NCBI RefSeq assembly: GCF_900207585.1
Contig: NZ_OAOP01000011.1
Span: 62,001 to 126,000 of the forward strand
Direction of reading: 5' to 3'
DNA from: Bacillus oleivorans
GTDB taxonomy: Bacteria; Bacillota; Bacilli; Bacillales; JC228
DNA: 64,000 bases
Position numbers and translations under genes: made by a program. This document shows, one piece after another, positions 1 to 8,385 of the stretch. Numbering within the stretch: position 1 is the first letter of the stretch; each line of letters starts with the position of its first letter. Under the pieces are notes generated by a model. It saw only the letters and a program-made list of their open reading frames with translations, did not search any database and was not told where the DNA came from.

Positions 1-1093
1 AAAGTCCTTCTTCTTTTAGGGCTTCACAGTAAGGACGTGCGGCCTGGTTCAGTTCAACCCCAATAAATAATCCTCTTCCTCTTACTTCTTTAATCATTGG
101 ATTGGCAATCTTTTTAAGTTTCTCTAAGAAATATTCGCCTAGCTCATGAGAGTTTTCATGTAATTTTTCTTCCTCTATTACTTCCAATGATGCGATTGAT
201 ACGGCACAAGCCATCGGGTTACCGCCAAAGGTAGATCCATGTGAACCTGGATTGAACACTCCTAGAATATCTTTGTTTGCTGCCACACAAGAGATTGGGA
301 ATACACCTCCGCCTAATGCTTTTCCTAAAATGTACATATCAGGCACTAGATCTTCCCATTCACAAGCGAACATTTTACCTGAACGACCTAACCCTGCTTG
401 AATTTCATCCGCAATAAATAAAACATTATGCTGCTTGCAAAGCTCATAAGCTTTTTTCAAGAAACCTGGAGGCGGAATCACAATTCCCGCTTCCCCTTGG
501 ATTGGTTCGATAATAAATGCTGCCGTGTTTGGAGTAATTGCTGCTTCAAGTTCAGCAATGTCTCCATAAGGGACAAGCTTAATTCCAGGCAGCATTGGAC
601 CAAAGCCGCGCTTATATTCCGCTTCAGAGGAAAGCGAAACCGCTGTCATAGTCCGACCGTGGAAATTCCCTTCACAACCGATAATCTCAGCCTTATTTTC
701 TTCGACTCCCTTTACGTCATACGCCCATCTTCTTGCAGCTTTAATTGCAGTTTCCACTGCTTCTGCTCCCGTATTCATTGGGAGCGCCATTTCCTTTTCA
801 GTCAATCTGCACACTTTCTCTAACCAAGGGCCTAATTGATCATTATGAAACGCACGTGATGTTAATGTAACACGATCAGCCTGGTTTTTTAATGCTTCAA
901 TAATTTTTGGATGGCGGTGCCCCTGATTAACTGCGGAATAGGCACTTAACATATCCATATAACGGTTTCCTTCAGGGTCTTCTACCCATATTCCCTCTGC
1001 TTTAGAAACTACGATTGGCAGCGGATTATAGTTTTTTGCACCGTACTTTTCGGTTACTTCTATGAGACTTTCTGATTTAGTCTGTATCGCCAT
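1..1093 (-). CDS. rocD: Ornithine--oxo-acid aminotransferase, C-terminus cut by window edge
   Basis: PLP-dependent class III aminotransferase that moves the delta-amino group of ornithine to 2-oxoglutarate, giving glutamate semialdehyde in arginine/ornithine breakdown. About 364 residues are visible of the usual 400 or so; the 3' end lies outside the window. The start MAIQTKSES has the ribosome site GGAGGG just upstream. Seen in the protein: a [12 protein letters not shown] stretch, FHGRTM, the [13 protein letters not shown] cofactor Asp region and [10 protein letters not shown] carrying the Schiff-base Lys. Class III aminotransferases resemble each other, but overall similarity fits RocD best. 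No other roc gene is in view. Confidence 0.93.
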   Translation of the reverse strand, partial: MAIQTKSESLIEVTEKYGAKNYNPLPIVVSKAEGIWVEDPEGNRYMDMLSAYSAVNQGHRHPKIIEALKNQADRVTLTSRAFHNDQLGPWLEKVCRLTEKEMALPMNTGAEAVETAIKAARRWAYDVKGVEENKAEIIGCEGNFHGRTMTAVSLSSEAEYKRGFGPMLPGIKLVPYGDIAELEAAITPNTAAFIIEPIQGEAGIVIPPPGFLKKAYELCKQHNVLFIADEIQAGLGRSGKMFACEWEDLVPDMYILGKALGGGVFPISCVAANKDILGVFNPGSHGSTFGGNPMACAVSIASLEVIEEEKLHENSHELGEYFLEKLKKIANPMIKEVRGRGLFIGVELNQAARPYCEALKEEGL

Positions 1094-1125
1094 AACAAGT
1101 CCCTCCTATTATTAACTCTTCCTCT

Positions 1126-1155
1126 ATTGTACATGAAAAAGACTTTTTATTTGAA
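1126..1155 (-). promoter_or_regulatory. Sigma-A-type promoter of rocD
   Basis: On the minus strand TTCAAA (1150-1155) and TACAAT (1126-1131) are separated by 18 bp and lie about 35 bp before the rocD start. B. subtilis rocD is known to be transcribed by SigL (-12/-24); I looked for TGGCAC-N5-TTGC here and did not find a good one. Confidence 0.5.
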
Positions 1156-1193
1156 GTAGGATTATTTATTCAAGCATATGCAAGAAAATTAGG

Positions 1194-1222
1194 CAAAAAA
1201 AATAAGCCCCACACGGCTTATT
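1194..1222 (-). terminator. Intrinsic terminator after yugI
   Basis: Perfect 8-bp stem AATAAGCC (1201-1208) / GGCTTATT (1215-1222) with a 6-nt loop. On the minus strand it is followed by a T tract. The stem overlaps the yugI stop codon. Confidence 0.85.
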
Positions 1223-1610
1223 TTTTAATTAAATCTTCTCTTTTAGATTGTTCAATCCACTCTGTTAATTTATCCTTTAGTGTATTAAAACCACTTGGAG
1301 CTTCTTCAATCTTAGGCTGAACTTGACGGGCAGGTTTCGGTTTACGAGCAGTTTGAGGTTTTTGTGGAGCCTCTTGCGTAGCTTTAATAGAAAGAGCAAT
1401 CTTTCCGCTTTCCTCTACAGATAACACTTTTACCTGTACTTCGTCTCCGACTTTTAAATGTTCATTCACATCTTTAACGAACCCGTGAGTAATTTCAGAA
1501 ATATGAACAAGACCTTGGGTTTCGTCGTCAAGGGCAACGAATGCACCATAAGGTTGAATTCCCGTTACCTTTCCAGTGTGTACTGAACCTACTTCATATT
1601 GATTTGCCAT
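1218..1610 (-). CDS. yugI: S1-domain RNA-binding general stress protein (YugI/GSP13 type)
   Basis: 130 residues, the same length as B. subtilis YugI (general stress protein 13). The first 75 residues form an S1 RNA-binding domain: VGSVHTGKVTGIQPYGAFVAL, then GLVHISEI and VGDEVQVKVLSV. A Lys/Pro/Gln-rich linker and a short charged tail (LKDKLTEWIEQSKREDL) follow. Members bind RNA and associate with ribosomes; the exact role is unsettled. It is a single-gene unit with its own promoter and terminator. The ribosome site AGGAGTG lies about 8 nt before the ATG. Confidence 0.9.
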   Translation of the reverse strand: MANQYEVGSVHTGKVTGIQPYGAFVALDDETQGLVHISEITHGFVKDVNEHLKVGDEVQVKVLSVEESGKIALSIKATQEAPQKPQTARKPKPARQVQPKIEEAPSGFNTLKDKLTEWIEQSKREDLIKK

Positions 1611-1657
1611 GGTAACACTCCTAATTAACTATTTATCCTTTTAACAAGCATTTATAG

Positions 1658-1686
1658 ATTATACCATACGATAGGAACGCGGGCAA
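1658..1686 (-). promoter_or_regulatory. Sigma-A promoter of yugI
   Basis: Minus strand: TTGCCC (1681-1686), 17-bp spacer, TATAAT (1658-1663) preceded by TGG, so an extended -10. It fires divergently from the promoter at 1709-1737. Confidence 0.65.
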
Positions 1687-1708
1687 AAAAACTGGGGAAT
1701 GGGATAAA

Positions 1709-1737
1709 TTGGTATAAAATATAAATACACGTATAAT
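1709..1737 (+). promoter_or_regulatory. Sigma-A promoter of the yugF leader
   Basis: TTGGTA (1709-1714), exactly 17 bp, TATAAT (1732-1737). The predicted start near 1744 precedes a terminator hairpin by only about 50 nt. Confidence 0.65.
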
Positions 1738-1743
1738 TCAGAC

Positions 1744-1822
1744 AAAGCTGGTTAAACTTATAACAGGCTTTCTAAGTATTCCCCCTTTTTGGCAGATAAG
1801 CTCCTTGCTTATCTGTTTTTTT
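1744..1822 (+). ncRNA. Terminated leader RNA or small RNA upstream of yugF, with anti-SD motif
   Basis: A promoter at 1709-1737 is followed by about 50 nt and then a strong intrinsic terminator. The stem is a perfect 9 bp, CAGATAAGC (1793-1801) / GCTTATCTG (1807-1815), with a TCCTT loop and a seven-T run (1816-1822). No + strand gene ends before it. Just 5' of the hairpin is TCCCCCTTT (1780-1788), a perfect 9-nt complement of the yugF ribosome site AAAGGGGGA (1881-1889). Either a roughly 79-nt small RNA is made, or this is an attenuator/SD-sequestering leader of yugF. Its identity is inferred; I do not recognise a known family. Confidence 0.5.
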
Positions 1823-1895
1823 ATTGCCCTCATTCTTTGTTTTATTCACAGGTCCTTGGGTAAAATAAGGATTGATTGGGAAAGGGGGATGAACT

Positions 1896-2735
1896 TTGAC
1901 TGAAGTAGGGGCGATTCAGCCAATAAACGGAACCGAACTTTACTATGAATATCACCGGCATTATAATTCTAGCGAAACCATCCTCTTAATTCATGGTTTC
2001 TTATCGTCTAGCTTTAGTTTTAGACAGCTCGTTCCACTGCTTAAAAAAAAGTATACGGTTATATCAGTGGATATTCCTCCATTCGGCAAAAGCGGAAAAA
2101 CAACCACTTTTCGTTATTCATATAACAATATGGCTAAAACGGTTCTCCAATTGCTAGATTTTTTAGGGATTCAGCAGACGTTTGTTATTGGCCACTCCAT
2201 GGGTGGCCAAATCGCTCTTAATATTTCTCATTTAAAACCATCCGCCATTAAAGGAGCTGTGCTCCTATCCAGTTCTTCTTATTTAAAACGAATGAAAAAT
2301 TCCTTAAGGTATTCAAGCTACCTGCCTTTTTTTCACCATTATGTAAAGCTTCATTTAGCCAGGTCTGGGGTTAAAGAAAACCTCAATCGAGTAGTGCATA
2401 ATGCAAAATTGATTGATAAAGAAATGGTCGATGGTTATATGCAGCCTTTTTTAAATAATGATATTTTTAAAGCATTAACAAGAATGATACGTGACCGGGA
2501 AGGAGATCTGCCACCAGAGATTCTACGGTCGATTAAGGCCCCTAGTCTTTTGATTTGGGGGGAACATGATCGAGTTGTGCCACTTGATATAGGAAAAAGA
2601 CTGCAGCAGGATCTTCCTAACTCTAAATTGATCGTTTTAAAGGACGCCGGGCATCTTGTCCCCGAAGAAAAGCCTGAGGAAGTTTATCAACATATTGCAA
2701 GCTTTATTGCTTCGTTAGAGCGGGCCGAAGTTTAA
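1896..2735 (+). CDS. yugF: Alpha/beta-fold hydrolase YugF
   Basis: 279-residue alpha/beta hydrolase of the YugF type; substrate unknown. Visible: oxyanion-hole HGF at residues 33-35, nucleophile elbow GHSMGG with Ser101, and the catalytic His in DAGHLVPEE near the C-terminus, with HDRVVP supplying the acid-loop region. The start is TTG at 1896, preceded at good spacing by AAAGGGGGA; the nearby ATG at 1889 stops after four codons. The ribosome site is complementary to a C-rich stretch in its own leader. Order yugI-yugF-yugE-patB matches B. subtilis except that alaR-alaT are missing. Confidence 0.88.
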   Translation: MTEVGAIQPINGTELYYEYHRHYNSSETILLIHGFLSSSFSFRQLVPLLKKKYTVISVDIPPFGKSGKTTTFRYSYNNMAKTVLQLLDFLGIQQTFVIGHSMGGQIALNISHLKPSAIKGAVLLSSSSYLKRMKNSLRYSSYLPFFHHYVKLHLARSGVKENLNRVVHNAKLIDKEMVDGYMQPFLNNDIFKALTRMIRDREGDLPPEILRSIKAPSLLIWGEHDRVVPLDIGKRLQQDLPNSKLIVLKDAGHLVPEEKPEEVYQHIASFIASLERAEV

Positions 2736-2893
2736 TACAATTAGAGTGGACATTGAAAAAGGTTATGCAAATGTTGGTAATTTTTATATAAGATGTAAGG
2801 TTAATTGTTTTTAGGAGCGGGAAACACGATTTTAGAGCGTAATTTTGAATTGTGGAGCATAGGTCCTATTCAAATCTTTCTAGCTATAATTCA

Positions 2894-2931
2894 ACAAAAA
2901 AAGGGTCTGACACCTAGTCTGACCCTTTTTC
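2894..2931. terminator. Bidirectional terminator between yugF and yugE (REP-like sequence)
   Basis: AAAAAGGGTC (to 2907) pairs with GACCCTTTTT (2921-2930). The inner GAC/GTC pair extends the stem across a mismatch, and A and T tracts flank both sides. The arms carry the GGGTCTGAC core seen again at 6561 and 14832. Confidence 0.8.
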
Positions 2932-2941
2932 TTTATATTCT

Positions 2942-3193
2942 TCATGTGCAATTGGAAATCTCCTTTATAAATAAAAGCTTCCTCGCCATCTCCTGGCATT
3001 CCCTGAGAGGCAGCCACTTTTCAAAGGAATGCTCAAAAATAACTTGAATTTCTTTGCCTAACTTGCTTGGATCCTTATGTTTATGGACGGCTTGGATGAT
3101 ATCGGCAATTTCCGTTTCGTATTCTCCAAACTGAAAAGGGTCCCACTCTATAATTAAATTTCTCATTTGCTGATGTGCTTCTTCTACTCTCAT
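2942..3193 (-). CDS. yugE: DUF1871 family protein YugE
   Basis: 83-residue acidic helical protein of the YugE/DUF1871 family, function unknown. It begins MRVEEAHQQMRNLIIEWDPF and continues with ETEIADIIQAVHKHKDP, typical of the family, and has no signal or membrane segment. It sits convergent to yugF and divergent from patB, as in the B. subtilis neighbourhood. Confidence 0.8.
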   Translation of the reverse strand: MRVEEAHQQMRNLIIEWDPFQFGEYETEIADIIQAVHKHKDPSKLGKEIQVIFEHSFEKWLPLRECQEMARKLLFIKEISNCT

Positions 3194-3285
3194 TTTTTAC
3201 CACCTAATAGTTCCGTTTTTCTCTCAATTATTTTATCATGAAAATAAATAAATGAAAGAAGGATTGATTGGAAAGGGGATTAAAC

Positions 3286-4458
3286 ATGACAGATTTTAAT
3301 ATGATCTATCCGCGGCAAGGGACCAATGCTGCTAAATGGGATGGAGCTGAATACGTTTTTGGCAAGCCAAACCTTCATCCTATGTGGGTGGCCGATATGG
3401 ATTTTCCCGCACCTGATGCAGTCGTAGAAGCATTACGTAATCGCGTTAACCATCCAGTATTCGGTTATACAATAACCCCTGACTCTTTGGCAGAAGCCGT
3501 TTGTTCTTGGGAAATGAGACGTTACCATTGGGAAGTCAAAAAAGAGTGGATTCTTTTTAGCCCTGGGGTGGTCGCATCGATTTCAGCATCGATTCAAGCT
3601 TTGACTGAAGCAGGAGATAAAATCTTGATGCATTCTCCCATCTATCCGCCATTCTTCGGAATAACAGAAGCCACTTCCCGCTCAGTTATTTACTCTACTT
3701 TAATAGATGAAGTGGAGCAATACCAAATCGATTGGGACGATTTTGAAAACAAGTTAAAGGCAGGCGTAAAAGTCTTTTTACTCTGTCATCCTCATAACCC
3801 AGGCGGACGGGTGTGGACACGTGATGAGCTCAAGCAAATGATTAATCTTTGCAAAAAATACAACGTAATCATCCTTTCCGATGAAATTCATTGTGATTTG
3901 ACCATGCCTGTAAACCAGCATATTCCATTAGCATCGTTAGATCCTTCTTTTCAAAAAAATATCGTTACGTTTATTTCTCCGACTAAAACGTTTAACTTAG
4001 CAGGACTTCATGCTTCAGCCATGATTGTGCCTGACGGAAATTTGCGTAAAAAAATCGAAAACTTCCAAAACAGCCAAGCATTTCATGGGCTCAATCTTTT
4101 TGGAATGGTTGCAATGGAAGCGGCTTATACCCATGGAGCAGCCTGGTTAGACGAATTACTGATCTATCTTCAAGAAAACATTGAAACCGTTAAAGATTTC
4201 TTGTCAAGGCGCCTGTCTAAGATTAAAATGAAACAGCACCAGGCTACCTATTTACTTTGGTTAGATTGCCGTGAACTGGGAATTGATCAGGAAACCCTGT
4301 TCTCTGCCCTTTTAAATGAAGGCAAGCTCGCCTTAGAAAACGGGCTGAAGTATGGTCCTTCCGGAGAGGGATACGTTCGGATGAATGTTGCCTGTCCGCG
4401 TCCTTTATTAATCGAGGGGCTTGAAAGACTCGAAAAGGCATTGTCTAAGTATCATTAA
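3286..4458 (+). CDS. patB: PatB/MalY-type cystathionine beta-lyase (C-S lyase)
   Basis: 390-residue fold-type I PLP enzyme of the MalY/PatB group, which cleaves cystathionine or cysteine S-conjugates to a thiol, pyruvate and ammonia. Visible: WVADMDF near the N-terminus, CHPHNPGGRVW, the SDEIHCDL cofactor Asp, and the Schiff-base Lys234 in SPTKTFNLAGL. The frame opens at a TTG (3268), but the ATG at 3286 has GGAAAGGGG at ideal spacing and is the likely start. It lies divergent from yugE, as in B. subtilis, where kinB follows nearby; here the sulfonate island comes next. Confidence 0.9.
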   Translation: MTDFNMIYPRQGTNAAKWDGAEYVFGKPNLHPMWVADMDFPAPDAVVEALRNRVNHPVFGYTITPDSLAEAVCSWEMRRYHWEVKKEWILFSPGVVASISASIQALTEAGDKILMHSPIYPPFFGITEATSRSVIYSTLIDEVEQYQIDWDDFENKLKAGVKVFLLCHPHNPGGRVWTRDELKQMINLCKKYNVIILSDEIHCDLTMPVNQHIPLASLDPSFQKNIVTFISPTKTFNLAGLHASAMIVPDGNLRKKIENFQNSQAFHGLNLFGMVAMEAAYTHGAAWLDELLIYLQENIETVKDFLSRRLSKIKMKQHQATYLLWLDCRELGIDQETLFSALLNEGKLALENGLKYGPSGEGYVRMNVACPRPLLIEGLERLEKALSKYH

Positions 4459-4463
4459 CAGAA

Positions 4464-4505
4464 ATAAGGAGGGAAAAGCATTCGTGCATTTCCCTCCTTA
4501 TTTTT
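4464..4505. terminator. Bidirectional terminator between patB and tctB
   Basis: AAGGAGGGAAA (4466-4476) pairs with TTTCCCTCCTT (4489-4499), extended inwards by GCA/TGC. A T run follows on the + strand and an A-rich flank serves the minus strand. It closes the convergent patB and tctB transcripts. Confidence 0.85.
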
Positions 4506-4974
4506 ATCCTCCGAATAATACTCCAATTGGTAAGGGAACCAAAAATATATACTGAAACAGGATAAAAAAGGACACGGTCACTACAACTGAAGCGAGACTT
4601 GCATGGATGAGTTTTCTCTTATTGCTCTTTTCCTCTTCCCCCTTTTGCAGCCACCAGCTAATATAGCCAATGTACAGTAAACTCGCTGCAAAGAATCCGA
4701 CCAATCCGATTAAGATACAATAACCAATCATACTTAAGCTCATAACCATTACTTTTTTCCCGTCAAGATCTTGAAACAGCTTTTTCTCTTCACGCTTTTT
4801 TAAGCTTAGAATAAAGTAAGCGATACTTAAAACCAGTAAAATCGCACCAACTGTTCGCGGAAACACATAACTCATTTCCGTCAGGCCTCTTGTCTCCCAC
4901 AGGGCAATCACCGCAATAATAATTAAGATAACTGAAGAAACAACATCATGAACAACTCTTTGGCCTGCTTGCAT
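4504..4974 (-). CDS. Tripartite tricarboxylate transporter small membrane subunit (TctB family)
   Basis: 156 residues with four hydrophobic segments (about 15-30, 38-58, 75-100, 120-150), typical of the DUF1468/TctB subunit that partners the large TctA permease. It is the last gene of the minus-strand island operon, 16 bp after tctA, and ends in a strong terminator. Substrate cannot be read from this subunit. From the neighbouring suy/slc/com genes I infer 3-sulfolactate or a related sulfonate, by analogy with the SlcHFG transporter of Chromohalobacter salexigens. Confidence 0.85.
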   Translation of the reverse strand: MQAGQRVVHDVVSSVILIIIAVIALWETRGLTEMSYVFPRTVGAILLVLSIAYFILSLKKREEKKLFQDLDGKKVMVMSLSMIGYCILIGLVGFFAASLLYIGYISWWLQKGEEEKSNKRKLIHASLASVVVTVSFFILFQYIFLVPLPIGVLFGG

Positions 4975-4990
4975 TAAAAAAGACCTCCTT

Positions 4991-6508
4991 TTATCCGCTA
5001 ATCTCCGGGTTACTTTTTTCGCTCTTTGCCTTCAATATAGAGCTAATAATTGGTCCTAATAGGGAAAGAACACATAAAACGATTAAAACCACTGAAATCG
5101 GACGGGTGAAGAACAATTCGAATGTACTTCCCTTTGCATTTGCTAGCAGCATCGATTGGGTAAGCCCTGTTTCAGCGATGGGTCCTAAAATAAGCCCTAG
5201 CACGATCGGAGCTGGATTAAACCCAGCATTTTTCATAATGTAAGCGAGAATTCCAAATCCAACGACTAAGGCAATATCGAAAAAGTTATTTCTAAGCGCA
5301 TAAGAACCCACAACGGTTAAGAATATAATCGAAGGTGCTAAAATATAAGTCGGAAGGGCAATGACTTTTCCGATATACCTTGAAGAAAACAAACCTAAAA
5401 ATAACATGACGACGTTCGCTATGATAAAGGCGACTAAAAAGGTATAGACAAGGCCTGAATGCTCTTGCATAAGATTTGGCCCAGGCTGAATCCCCTGCAT
5501 CATTAATGCCCCCAAAATAACAGCTGCAGGTGCAGCACCGGGTATTCCAAGGGAAAGCAAAGGTACTAAAGACCCTCCAACTTCTGCATTGTTGGACGTT
5601 TCCGCGGCCATGACTCCATCGATATTTCCTTTACCAAACGAATCTTTCTCCTTTGAAAACCGTACAGCCGCGTCATAAGATAACAGGGCTGCTACATTTC
5701 CTCCCGCTCCTGGAATAATACCTGTGATGATTCCAATAACAGAGGAACGCAAGATAAAGATGGGCTTTTTAATTATGTAAAAAAATATAGTCTTTGCAAC
5801 TCCTTTTTCCTTTTTCAGTGTTTTCTGGGATTCGATTTTATTGGAGATCATCGAAATCACTTCTGGGATACAGAAAAAGGCAATTAAGAGGACGACCATT
5901 TCTAATCCTGCCTGAAGTTCCGGGAATCCAAAAGTATATCTGGATTCACCTCCAACCGGTGATATCCCGATAGTTCCAAGCAAGAGTCCGATACATCCGC
6001 CGATTAGCCCCTTCAGCATGGACCCTGATGAGAGGGTGGATATCATTGTTAATCCTAGAATAGCCACCCAAAAATATTCAGGGGGTCCAAATTTTAATGC
6101 TAAACTAGCTAGGACAGGTGTGAGAAATAAAAGGGCAAATCCCCCAATAACCCCGCCGATTCCTGAGCTTACAGCCGCTGCTGCAAGGGCATACGACGCC
6201 TTTCCTTGTTTGGTTAACTGGTAACCATCGAATGTGGTCGCAATCGCAGACGGTGTGCCCGGTGTATTAACCAAAATAGCCGATATAGAACCGCCATAGA
6301 TTCCGCCGATATAAAGACCGCCTAATGTAATAAGAGAGGTCTCTGGTTCCATCGTCCAAGTAAAGGGCAATAGCAATGCCAGCGCCATCGTTGCTGTCAA
6401 ACCCGGTAATGCACCTACAATAATACCTGCCATGACACCGGCAAACATGAACAAAATATTGATTGGATCTATCAATGAACTGAATATCACTGGTAGTAAA
6501 TCAAACAC
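4991..6508 (-). CDS. Tripartite tricarboxylate transporter permease (TctA family)
   Basis: About 505 residues and some 11-12 membrane spans. It carries the family signature GALPGLTATMALALLLPFTW near the N-terminus and the repeated GIIPGAGGNVAALLSYD motif mid-protein. The frame opens at TTG 6535, but the GTG at 6508 is placed correctly behind AGGAGGT (about 6513-6519), so I use it. It forms the transport channel with the TctB subunit and is fed by the TctC binding lipoprotein encoded upstream. Substrate is inferred from context (sulfolactate). Confidence 0.9.
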   Translation of the reverse strand: MFDLLPVIFSSLIDPINILFMFAGVMAGIIVGALPGLTATMALALLLPFTWTMEPETSLITLGGLYIGGIYGGSISAILVNTPGTPSAIATTFDGYQLTKQGKASYALAAAAVSSGIGGVIGGFALLFLTPVLASLALKFGPPEYFWVAILGLTMISTLSSGSMLKGLIGGCIGLLLGTIGISPVGGESRYTFGFPELQAGLEMVVLLIAFFCIPEVISMISNKIESQKTLKKEKGVAKTIFFYIIKKPIFILRSSVIGIITGIIPGAGGNVAALLSYDAAVRFSKEKDSFGKGNIDGVMAAETSNNAEVGGSLVPLLSLGIPGAAPAAVILGALMMQGIQPGPNLMQEHSGLVYTFLVAFIIANVVMLFLGLFSSRYIGKVIALPTYILAPSIIFLTVVGSYALRNNFFDIALVVGFGILAYIMKNAGFNPAPIVLGLILGPIAETGLTQSMLLANAKGSTFELFFTRPISVVLIVLCVLSLLGPIISSILKAKSEKSNPEISG

Positions 6509-6556
6509 TCTCACACCTCCTAATATTATCAGCAATGGATTCTGTTCCGTTTTTCA

Positions 6557-6598
6557 AAAGGGGTCTGACCCAGAATATTAGTTAGGATCAGACTCCAG
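6557..6598. repeat. REP-like palindrome pair in the tctC-tctA gap
   Basis: GGGGTCTGACCC (around 6560-6571) and GGATCAGACTCC (6585-6596) are inverted, imperfect copies that can fold on each other. The same core occurs at 2903-2926 and twice around 14704-14844. It lies inside the operon, where such hairpins may adjust message decay between tctC and tctA. Confidence 0.5.
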
Positions 6599-6625
6599 CT
6601 GCTATCCTAGAGAGCCGCTACTCTA

Positions 6626-7597
6626 TTATCCTTCCATATCTTCAAGGATCCGGGTATACTGTTCTTTTTTCTCTTGAATGTACTCCTTTGAAGCCTCGTG
6701 ACCCATTGTTTTTGGCTCAAAACCTTCTTCATACATTTGATCTTTCACACCAGGCTCTTCTAAAATGTCCAAAAATGCCTTTTCAAGAACTTTAATAATC
6801 TCAGGATCTGTTCCCGGCGGAACTGCTACGCCGCGGTCTATCCCTGCAGTCATGTCATAGCCTAATTCCTTAAATGTGGGAACATCAGGGAGAGGATCAA
6901 AAGTTTCCTCTGAACCAATTGCCAGTATTTTCATTTCATCTTTATAAGTAACAAGGTCATTAGAATTCCCAAGAAGAACTTCTGTATTTTTCCCTAGAAA
7001 TGCTTGAAGGGATGGGGCACCTCCATCAAATGGTATATACTGCATTTTAATTCCGGCTAATTCCTGAAATTCCAAGAATGCCATGTGGTGACCTGTGTAT
7101 GTCCCAGATCCTGCAACGGTAATCGATCCTGGATTCTCTTTCGCTTTATTTACAAGGTCTTCCACTGTATTAATCTCACTATCTTTCGAAACCGCAATCC
7201 CAATCGGAGTGGCTTGCATAATGACAACAGGTACAATATCTTCTGTTTTGTAGCCTGTATCTTTATTGGATAGAGGCTGCAGGATAATGTGAGGAATGTT
7301 CATCCCAGATAAGAAATAACCGTCTGGATCCTTATTCGCTAATTCACTCCATCCAACTGCACCACCGCCGCCAGGCTTATATTGGATCACAATTTTTTCA
7401 CCCAGATATTCTTCTAGGTAGGGCTGCTGACGCCTTGCCTCTACATCTGACTGACCGCCTGGTTCAAATGGTAAGCTATACGTAATCGACTTCGAAGGAT
7501 AATCAGAAACGTCTTCTGAGCCCCCTGCATTGGTCGAACAGGCAGCTAATAGGTATAACCCAGCCACGAATAAAAATAAACCATAAACTTTTTTCAT
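6626..7597 (-). CDS. Tripartite tricarboxylate transporter substrate-binding lipoprotein (TctC/Bug family)
   Basis: 323 residues. Lipoprotein signal MKKVYGLFLFVAGLYLLAAC with lipobox Cys20, then a Ser/Gly linker and a Bug-type binding fold: SLPFEPGGQSDVEAR, PGGGGAVGW, VAGSGTYTGHHMAFLEF and GIDRGVAVPPGTDPE. It is the extracellular capture subunit for the TctA/TctB permease. The binding-loop sequence alone does not name the ligand. The operon, which contains SuyA/SuyB-type and two 2-hydroxyacid dehydrogenase genes, points to 3-sulfolactate (the SlcHFG role). It is the first transporter gene after the GntR regulator. Confidence 0.88.
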   Translation of the reverse strand: MKKVYGLFLFVAGLYLLAACSTNAGGSEDVSDYPSKSITYSLPFEPGGQSDVEARRQQPYLEEYLGEKIVIQYKPGGGGAVGWSELANKDPDGYFLSGMNIPHIILQPLSNKDTGYKTEDIVPVVIMQATPIGIAVSKDSEINTVEDLVNKAKENPGSITVAGSGTYTGHHMAFLEFQELAGIKMQYIPFDGGAPSLQAFLGKNTEVLLGNSNDLVTYKDEMKILAIGSEETFDPLPDVPTFKELGYDMTAGIDRGVAVPPGTDPEIIKVLEKAFLDILEEPGVKDQMYEEGFEPKTMGHEASKEYIQEKKEQYTRILEDMEG

Positions 7598-7650
7598 ACT
7601 TTACCTCCTCGTTTTCATGTTTTTTCAAATCACCCGTCTTGGAAGCGCTA

Positions 7651-8382
7651 TCATTTTTCAGGAAATGAATCTGCCTCTTCTTGAGACATATTATGGATTA
7701 GTGATTTTTCTACACTAACTAAATGATTCAGCATTGCTTCTTTTGCTAGCTCGGGATCCCTTGTTTTTAACGCATCCACAATTTCTTGATGCTCTTGAAC
7801 TGATTGGCTCACTCTTCCCGGAATCTTCATCGATTGAATCCTCATTTCCTCTAACAAATCAATTAAGCTCATCATGATTCGAAATAAGAATGAATTTCCG
7901 GAAAGCCTAGCTAAAGTTAAATGAAACTTATGATCTAAGTTAGACAGCTGTTCAATACTTGCATTTTCTTTAATTAATCCTTTTGCGTTATCTACGATTG
8001 CAGATAATTCCCGCAAATCCTTTTCTGTGATCCGCGGGATAACCCACGTGATTCCGTTGACCTCTAATACCTTTCGAATGGCATATAAGTCCGATATGTC
8101 CTCTTTTTCAAGAAAAAAAGAAGTTGCAAGTCTCCCCAAGTGTTCTTCTTTATTGGAAACATAGACCCCGTCTCCATGTTTACTGGTTAAGTAACCCATC
8201 GCCTCTAACATCTTATATGCTTCTCTCACGGAATTTCGGCTTACTCCCAGCAGTTCTGCCATTTGCCGTTCACCCGGAAGTCTTTCCCCTTGTTTAAACT
8301 TCTCCTCGTGAATCAGCTGTTTGATATAATCCAATACAATACTAGAAACTCCTTTTCGATTTAGCTTAAAACTTTCATACAC
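7651..8382 (-). CDS. GntR-family (FadR subfamily) transcriptional regulator
   Basis: 243 residues. An N-terminal winged helix (ERLPGERQMAELLGVSRNSVREAYKMLEAMGYL, about residues 36-70) precedes a C-terminal FCD ligand domain with the usual metal-site residues (DHKFHLTLARLSGN, EHQEIVDALKTRD). The GTG start follows AGAGGTG and nearly abuts the comC stop (gap 3 bp), so it is translated within the operon. FadR-type proteins bind TGGTC-N-GACCA palindromes; such a site lies before suyA at 12198-12212. Its effector is probably sulfolactate or a product, by inference. Confidence 0.88.
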   Translation of the reverse strand: MYESFKLNRKGVSSIVLDYIKQLIHEEKFKQGERLPGERQMAELLGVSRNSVREAYKMLEAMGYLTSKHGDGVYVSNKEEHLGRLATSFFLEKEDISDLYAIRKVLEVNGITWVIPRITEKDLRELSAIVDNAKGLIKENASIEQLSNLDHKFHLTLARLSGNSFLFRIMMSLIDLLEEMRIQSMKIPGRVSQSVQEHQEIVDALKTRDPELAKEAMLNHLVSVEKSLIHNMSQEEADSFPEK

Positions 8383-8385
8383 AGA

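Noticed and set aside
428-823. 131-codon + strand ORF
   Set aside because: Antisense shadow of rocD.
1094-1217. SigL (-12/-24) promoter for rocD
   Set aside because: Known for B. subtilis rocDEF, but no GG/GC pair with the correct 10-bp spacing was found; a SigA-like promoter is present instead.
2805-3047. 80-codon + strand ORF after yugF
   Set aside because: Runs through the terminator and antisense into yugE, with no recognisable protein or ribosome site.
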